Notes under the pieces: model-generated | Told to the model about the DNA's origin: nothing | The model's database searches: none | Seen by the model: only the letters and a program-made list of their open reading frames with translations | In this document: piece by piece, positions 5,490 through 9,499 of the stretch | Numbering within the stretch: the first letter of the stretch is position 1 | How the letters are laid out: each line of letters opens with the position of its first letter | Assembly: GCA_902493835.1 (NCBI GenBank) | Contig: CABURG010000058.1 | Coordinates: 1 to 9,499, forward strand | DNA length: 9,499 nucleotides | Reading direction: 5' to 3' | DNA from: an uncultured Collinsella sp. | GTDB taxonomy: Bacteria; Actinomycetota; Coriobacteriia; Coriobacteriales; Coriobacteriaceae | Made by a program: the position numbers and the translations under genes

Positions 5490-7052
5490 CTACTTGCCGT
5501 CGTCGTCCTCGGCTTCTTCTCTTGCATAGAGCTCCAGCATGCGACGGCGGTATTCGCGCACGGCGAGCTTGGCGCGCTCCAGGCGGCGACGCTCGCGCGG
5601 AGTCAGCTCGGACGGGTCGACCTCGTCTCCATAGGTCTTATCGGCAAGCAGGTGCGCAGCGTCCACGATGCGGGCATCGATGTGGCCGCTCGCCGCCTCG
5701 GCGGAAAGACGCTCGGCAATCGTATCGAGCGTAGGCAGGCCCTCGAATACGCGACCATGGCCATGCGAAGTCAGCAGCTCATGCTCGCGCGCGAGCAAGC
5801 TCGCTAGGTCGTGGTGGGCGCGCAGGATGTCGAGCGCATCGGATGGATGCTCGGCAACCTCTGCCACGGCGGTGACCGGCGCCGCATCGACCACGCGGTA
5901 GAAGAGCTGCGCGAGCAGCGGCATCAAGAACACCGTGATGGCGCCGGCAGCGACCATAACCGATGCGACGTCTTGCGACAGCGCGCCCGCGTTGACGGCA
6001 ACGCTCGTCACGGCAACGATGATCGGCAGCGCCGTGGTGCAGTACAGGGCCACGGTAATGCGACCATACGCCGACACATCGCGCGTCGCAGGACAAATGC
6101 TCATGGAAATAAGAATGGGCACGGCACGAATAATCAACAACGCCACGATAAAGCCCACGAGCAGACCCGGGCGCGACGCCACGGCCGTCAGATCGATCTT
6201 TGCGCCCGATACGGTAAAGAACACCGGAATCAAAAAACCGTAGGCCAGACCGTCGAGCTTGGTCTCGAGCGTATGGTTGCCCTCGGGGATGATATAGCGC
6301 AGGACAAAGCCGGCGGCAAAAGAACCCAACACGATGTCGAGATCAAAGACAGCCGAGAATGCCACGAGCGTGACCAGGATGAGCACCGTCAGGCGCACGA
6401 AGGTCTGCGACGTGGTATCGGCGCGCTCCTCAACAAACGCAAAGAAGCGGCTGCCGACGCGCTTGGAGCGGCTCGGGACCACGGCCAGCAACACGCAAAC
6501 CACCGCAAACAAGCCAAGGATAACGAGCGTTTGGATGCCAGTGCGGGCAGACAACAGCACCGACATGGCGAGCACGGGACCGAGCTCGCCCCAAGTGCCA
6601 TACGCGAGAATCGAGTCGCCCACGCGCGTGCCGGTGAGCGAGCGCTCACGCATAATGGGCACGAGCGTACCGAGCGCCGTCGAAGTGAGGGCAAGCGTCA
6701 CGGCGATACCGTCGAAATGACTGACTGAGAACCACGGGGTAAAGCGCACGGCAAGCCAGGCGATACCAAACGTGACGACCCACGTCGCCAAGCCGTAGCG
6801 CCCCTCGACGCCCGTGATGCTCTTGGGGTCGATCTCAAAGCCGGCAAGCAGGAACAAAAAGGCCAGGCCCAGCTCGGACACAAGCGAGACCTCAGCATCT
6901 ACATGGATGACGCCGAGCATATGGGGTCCCAGCACCGCGCCGAGCACGAGCAAAAAGACCGTCTCGGGAACGGGTTTTCCGGGAATCGCCGAGGCGATAA
7001 AAGGACTCGCAAAGGCCACGAGTGCGATGATGGCGAGCGAAACGAATGCCAT
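5490..7052 (-). CDS. CPA2-family cation:proton antiporter (Kef/NapA-like) with unidentified C-terminal tail
   Basis: A 520-residue membrane protein that probably exchanges K+ or Na+ for H+ across the cytoplasmic membrane. Residues about 3-385 are a sodium/proton exchanger domain of roughly 12 helices. Family landmarks are ETVFLLVLGAVLGP (30-43), GLAFLFLLAGFEIDP (62-76, the GxELDP-like motif), LTSTALGTLVPI (122-133), LGSFAAGFVLR (242-252) and FFTVSGAKIDL (278-288). The unwound-helix region lacks the Asp-Asp or Asn-Asp pair of NhaA/NapA, and the usual Asp after it is replaced by Glu156 (TWGELGPVL), which is closer to Kef-type proteins. Residues about 390-520 are soluble and contain no recognisable TrkA-N or TrkA-C domain; the last 40 are highly charged (RERRRLERAKLAVREYRRR) and likely helical, ending in EEAEDDDGK. 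AAAGG (complement of 7059-7063) is 6 nt before the start. It is divergent from purL and convergent with the dehydrogenase. The transported ion is not readable. Confidence 0.9.
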   Translation of the reverse strand: MAFVSLAIIALVAFASPFIASAIPGKPVPETVFLLVLGAVLGPHMLGVIHVDAEVSLVSELGLAFLFLLAGFEIDPKSITGVEGRYGLATWVVTFGIAWLAVRFTPWFSVSHFDGIAVTLALTSTALGTLVPIMRERSLTGTRVGDSILAYGTWGELGPVLAMSVLLSARTGIQTLVILGLFAVVCVLLAVVPSRSKRVGSRFFAFVEERADTTSQTFVRLTVLILVTLVAFSAVFDLDIVLGSFAAGFVLRYIIPEGNHTLETKLDGLAYGFLIPVFFTVSGAKIDLTAVASRPGLLVGFIVALLIIRAVPILISMSICPATRDVSAYGRITVALYCTTALPIIVAVTSVAVNAGALSQDVASVMVAAGAITVFLMPLLAQLFYRVVDAAPVTAVAEVAEHPSDALDILRAHHDLASLLAREHELLTSHGHGRVFEGLPTLDTIAERLSAEAASGHIDARIVDAAHLLADKTYGDEVDPSELTPRERRRLERAKLAVREYRRRMLELYAREEAEDDDGK

Positions 7053-7236
7053 GTGATGCCTTTCTCTTGTTTGCGCTTCACTGTAGCACCCTCGCCGTCC
7101 TCAACGCGCCGCGAGCTGTCGTATCATAGTGAGGTTTACAAACATGTGGCTCAAGGCGACCGCAGGGCAGACCCCGCAAACCGACCGCTGCCGCATACCG
7201 TACCGTACGCCCAACCGATCAGGAAGGCAGGAACCA
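7053..7236. promoter_or_regulatory. Divergent antiporter/purL intergenic region
   Basis: This 184-base gap must contain promoters for both divergent genes. TATCATA at 7122-7128 is a plausible -10 on either strand (TATCAT on plus, TATGAT on minus), but neither has a good -35 at the right distance, so the promoters are not placed with confidence. The stretch 7198-7211 holds a short TACCG-TACCG-TACG repetition of unclear meaning. Two overlapping Shine-Dalgarno candidates for purL, AGGAAGG (7221-7227) and AGGA (7229-7232), precede its ATG. I see no purine riboswitch. Confidence 0.3.
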
Positions 7237-9499
7237 ATGGTCTCTCGTATCTACGTGGAGAAGAAACCCGGGTTCGACGTCGAGGCTCAGCAGCTCAAGG
7301 GCGAGCTGACCGAAATTCTCGGCATCAAGGGCATCGAGGCCCTGAGGATCATCAACCGCTACGACGTCGAGGGCATCGACGAGGAGCTTTTCCGCTCCTG
7401 CGTGCCGACCGTCTTTAGCGAGCCCCAGGTCGATGTGACCTACGACGAACTCCCCGCAAGCGATGGCGCCGTCTTTGCCGTCGAGTTCCTGCCTGGCCAG
7501 TTTGACCAGCGCGCCGACTCCGCCAGCGAGTGCGTGCAGCTCATCAGCCAGGGTGAGCGCCCCGCCGTGCGCTCCGCCAAGGTCTATATGATCTCGGGCG
7601 CTCTGGACGAGGCCGCCATCGATGCCATCAAGCACTACGTGGTGAACCCCGTCGAGGCTCGCATCGCCTCGCTCGACCTGCCCGAGACGCTGTACATGGA
7701 GACCCCCGAGCCCCAGCCCGTCGAGGTGCTCGACGGCTTCCGCGAGCTCGACGAGGCCGGCCTTGCCGCCTTTATCGCCGATCGCGGCCTTGCCATGGAC
7801 GAGGCAGACATCGCCTTCTGCCAGCAGTACTTCCGCGATGAGGACCGCGACCCCACCATCACCGAGATCCGCGTGATCGACACCTACTGGTCCGACCACT
7901 GCCGCCACACCACCTTCGGCACCGTCCTGGACGACGTGACGATCGACGACGCCGTGGTGCAGCAAGCCTTCGACCGCTACATGGAGATGCGCCACGAACT
8001 CGGCCGCGACGCCAAGCCCGTCTGCCTCATGGACATGGGCACCATCGGCGCCAAGTACCTTAAGAAGACCGGCGTCATGACCGATGTCGACGAGTCCGAG
8101 GAGATCAACGCCTGCACCGTCAAGGTGAAGGTCGATGTCGACGGCGAGGACCAGGACTGGCTGTTCCTGTTTAAGAACGAGACCCACAACCACCCGACCG
8201 AGATCGAGCCCTTCGGCGGTGCCGCCACCTGCGTGGGCGGCGCCATCCGCGACCCCTTGTCGGGCCGCAGCTACGTGTACCAGGCCATGCGTGTCACCGG
8301 CGCCGGTGACCCCACCGTCCCGGTTTCCGAGACGCTCGAGGGCAAGCTGCCGCAGCGCAAGCTCGTGACCACTGCCGCCGCCGGCTACTCCAGCTACGGC
8401 AACCAGATCGGCCTTGCCACCGGTCAGGTCAACGAACTCTATCACCCCGGTTACGTGGCCAAGCGCATGGAGGTTGGCGCCGTCGTGGGCGCTACCCCGG
8501 CAAACCACGTTCGTCGCGAGTGCCCCGCTCCCACCGACAAGATCATCCTGCTGGGCGGCCGCACCGGCCGCGATGGCATCGGTGGCGCCACCGGCTCCTC
8601 CAAGACCCAGAACACCGAGTCCATCGAGACCTCGGGTGCCGAGGTCCAGAAGGGCAACGCCCCTGTCGAGCGCAAGCTGCAGCGTCTGTTCCGCCGCGGC
8701 GACGCCTGCCGTCTGATCAAGCGCTGCAACGACTTTGGCGCCGGCGGCGTCTCGGTCGCCGTGGGCGAGCTTGCCGACGGCCTGTATGTCGACCTGGACA
8801 CCGTGACCAAGAAGTACGACGGCCTGGACGGCACCGAGCTCGCTATCTCTGAGTCCCAGGAGCGCATGGCCTGCGCCGTCGCCGACGGTGACGTCGAGGA
8901 GTTCATGGGCTACGCCGCCGAGGAGAACCTGGAGGCGACCGTTATCGCCGAGGTTACCGCTGAGCCGCGCATGCGCATGGCCTGGAACGGCGTCGCTATC
9001 GTCGACCTGTCCCGCGAGTTCCTCAACTCCAACGGCGCACCCAAGCACCAGGTCGCCCACGTGTGCGCCCGTAGCGTGTGGCAGCCCAGCTGGGCCGGCA
9101 CCACGCTCGCCGAGCGCATGACCTCGCTCGTCACCGACCTCAACGTCGCTTCCAACAAGGGCCTTTCCGAGCGCTTCGACTCCACCATCGGCGCCGCGAC
9201 CGTGCTCATGCCCTTTGGCGGCAAGACGCAGCGTACCCCCTCGCAGGCGATGGCGGCGCTGCTGCCGGTGCTGCCGGGTAGCAAGACCGAGCAGGGCAGC
9301 GTGATGGCCTGGGGCTGCGACCCCGACGCACTGAGCGCCGATCCTTACACGGGCGCGCACAGCGCGGTCTACACCTCGGTTGCTAAGATCGTCGCCGCGG
9401 GCGCCGATTATCACAAGGCATATCTCACCTTGCAGGAATTTTTTGAAAAGCTCCGCAATGAGCCCGTGCGCTGGGGCAAGCCTTTTGCCGCGCTCCTCG
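7237..9499 (+). CDS. purL: Phosphoribosylformylglycinamidine synthase, large single-chain form (partial, first 754 codons)
   Basis: It converts FGAR to FGAM using ATP and glutamine, the fourth step of de novo purine synthesis, in the cytoplasm. The frame opens with MVSRIYVEKKPGFDVEAQQL and runs off the right edge. Residues 1 to about 150 are the PurS-like N-terminal domain; the linker domain carries YWSDHCRHTTF (217-227), with the conserved His221 and His224. The first AIRS-like half has KNETHNHPTEIEPFGGAAT (313-331) and GGAIRDPLSGRSYV (334-347), the ATP/FGAR-binding region. GGRTGRDGIGGAT (440-452) and NDFGAGGVSVAVGELADG (498-515) follow. The layout is that of the ~1250-residue FGAR amidotransferase of clostridia and Bacteroidetes rather than the separate PurS/PurQ/PurL of Bacillus. 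The second AIRS half and the glutaminase domain with its catalytic cysteine lie outside the window. No start alternative competes with the ATG at 7237. Confidence 0.96.
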   Translation, partial: MVSRIYVEKKPGFDVEAQQLKGELTEILGIKGIEALRIINRYDVEGIDEELFRSCVPTVFSEPQVDVTYDELPASDGAVFAVEFLPGQFDQRADSASECVQLISQGERPAVRSAKVYMISGALDEAAIDAIKHYVVNPVEARIASLDLPETLYMETPEPQPVEVLDGFRELDEAGLAAFIADRGLAMDEADIAFCQQYFRDEDRDPTITEIRVIDTYWSDHCRHTTFGTVLDDVTIDDAVVQQAFDRYMEMRHELGRDAKPVCLMDMGTIGAKYLKKTGVMTDVDESEEINACTVKVKVDVDGEDQDWLFLFKNETHNHPTEIEPFGGAATCVGGAIRDPLSGRSYVYQAMRVTGAGDPTVPVSETLEGKLPQRKLVTTAAAGYSSYGNQIGLATGQVNELYHPGYVAKRMEVGAVVGATPANHVRRECPAPTDKIILLGGRTGRDGIGGATGSSKTQNTESIETSGAEVQKGNAPVERKLQRLFRRGDACRLIKRCNDFGAGGVSVAVGELADGLYVDLDTVTKKYDGLDGTELAISESQERMACAVADGDVEEFMGYAAEENLEATVIAEVTAEPRMRMAWNGVAIVDLSREFLNSNGAPKHQVAHVCARSVWQPSWAGTTLAERMTSLVTDLNVASNKGLSERFDSTIGAATVLMPFGGKTQRTPSQAMAALLPVLPGSKTEQGSVMAWGCDPDALSADPYTGAHSAVYTSVAKIVAAGADYHKAYLTLQEFFEKLRNEPVRWGKPFAALL

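Noticed and set aside
5207..5527. 106-codon minus-strand frame through the palindromic array
   Set aside because: The 62-nt repeat shifts the reading frame at every unit, so repeats would not encode repeated peptide; the frame overlaps the antiporter end and has no family resemblance.
7219..9414. Very long open frame (731 codons) on the minus strand opposite purL
   Set aside because: Its product is a Gly/Val/Leu/Ala/His-rich sequence with no family motif, as expected for the antisense of a G+C-rich gene with strong third-position bias; purL motifs on the plus strand are unambiguous.

Overview
The window looks like chromosomal DNA of a high-GC anaerobic actinobacterium of the Coriobacteriia, most probably Collinsella or a close relative. 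This is inferred from the strong G/C third-position bias, AGGAG-type ribosome binding sites, a branched-chain amino acid ABC importer, and a long single-chain PurL of the clostridial/Bacteroidetes type. No rRNA, tRNA, transposase, phage or CRISPR gene is visible. The protein-coding content is ordinary metabolism and transport; the unusual material lies between genes.

Layout. Positions 1-2640 (minus strand) hold the start of a branched-chain amino acid importer: livK (lipoprotein binding protein, 772-1959) followed by livH (permease, 632 down to the window edge). They are separated by two hairpins that may set their relative expression. Upstream of livK is an A+T-rich leader (about 2040-2200), and beyond it a decayed second livK copy (2230-2640) that has lost its N-terminal third and about 155 central residues. 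Positions 2835-4178 (plus) encode homoserine dehydrogenase with an ACT domain and a strong terminator. Positions 4395-5144 (plus) encode a classical short-chain dehydrogenase of the FabG type. Positions 5490-7052 (minus) encode a CPA2/Kef-like monovalent cation:proton antiporter with a soluble C-terminal tail that I do not recognise. Positions 7237-9499 (plus) carry the first 754 codons of large PurL, cut by the window edge.

The most notable element is in the 345-base gap between the convergent dehydrogenase and antiporter genes. After a bidirectional terminator (5187-5237) come four 48-nt palindromic units at 5242, 5304, 5366 and 5428, an exact 62-nt period. Each unit has two 17-nt arms (consensus SGGAARCYGYRTCCCRN) around a 14-nt loop, and 14-nt spacers separate the units. 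The result is eight arms in alternating orientation every 31 nt, about three helical turns. The array begins 14 nt after the antiporter stop codon and probably lies in that gene's 3' untranslated region. Most arm mismatches are G.U pairs in the antiporter-sense RNA, which suggests an RNA-level role. I do not recognise it as a named repeat family.

Functionally the genes are linked only loosely: amino acid uptake (liv), aspartate-family amino acid synthesis (hom), redox chemistry on an unknown substrate (SDR), ion homeostasis (antiporter) and purine synthesis (purL). They look like independent transcription units, apart from livK-livH.
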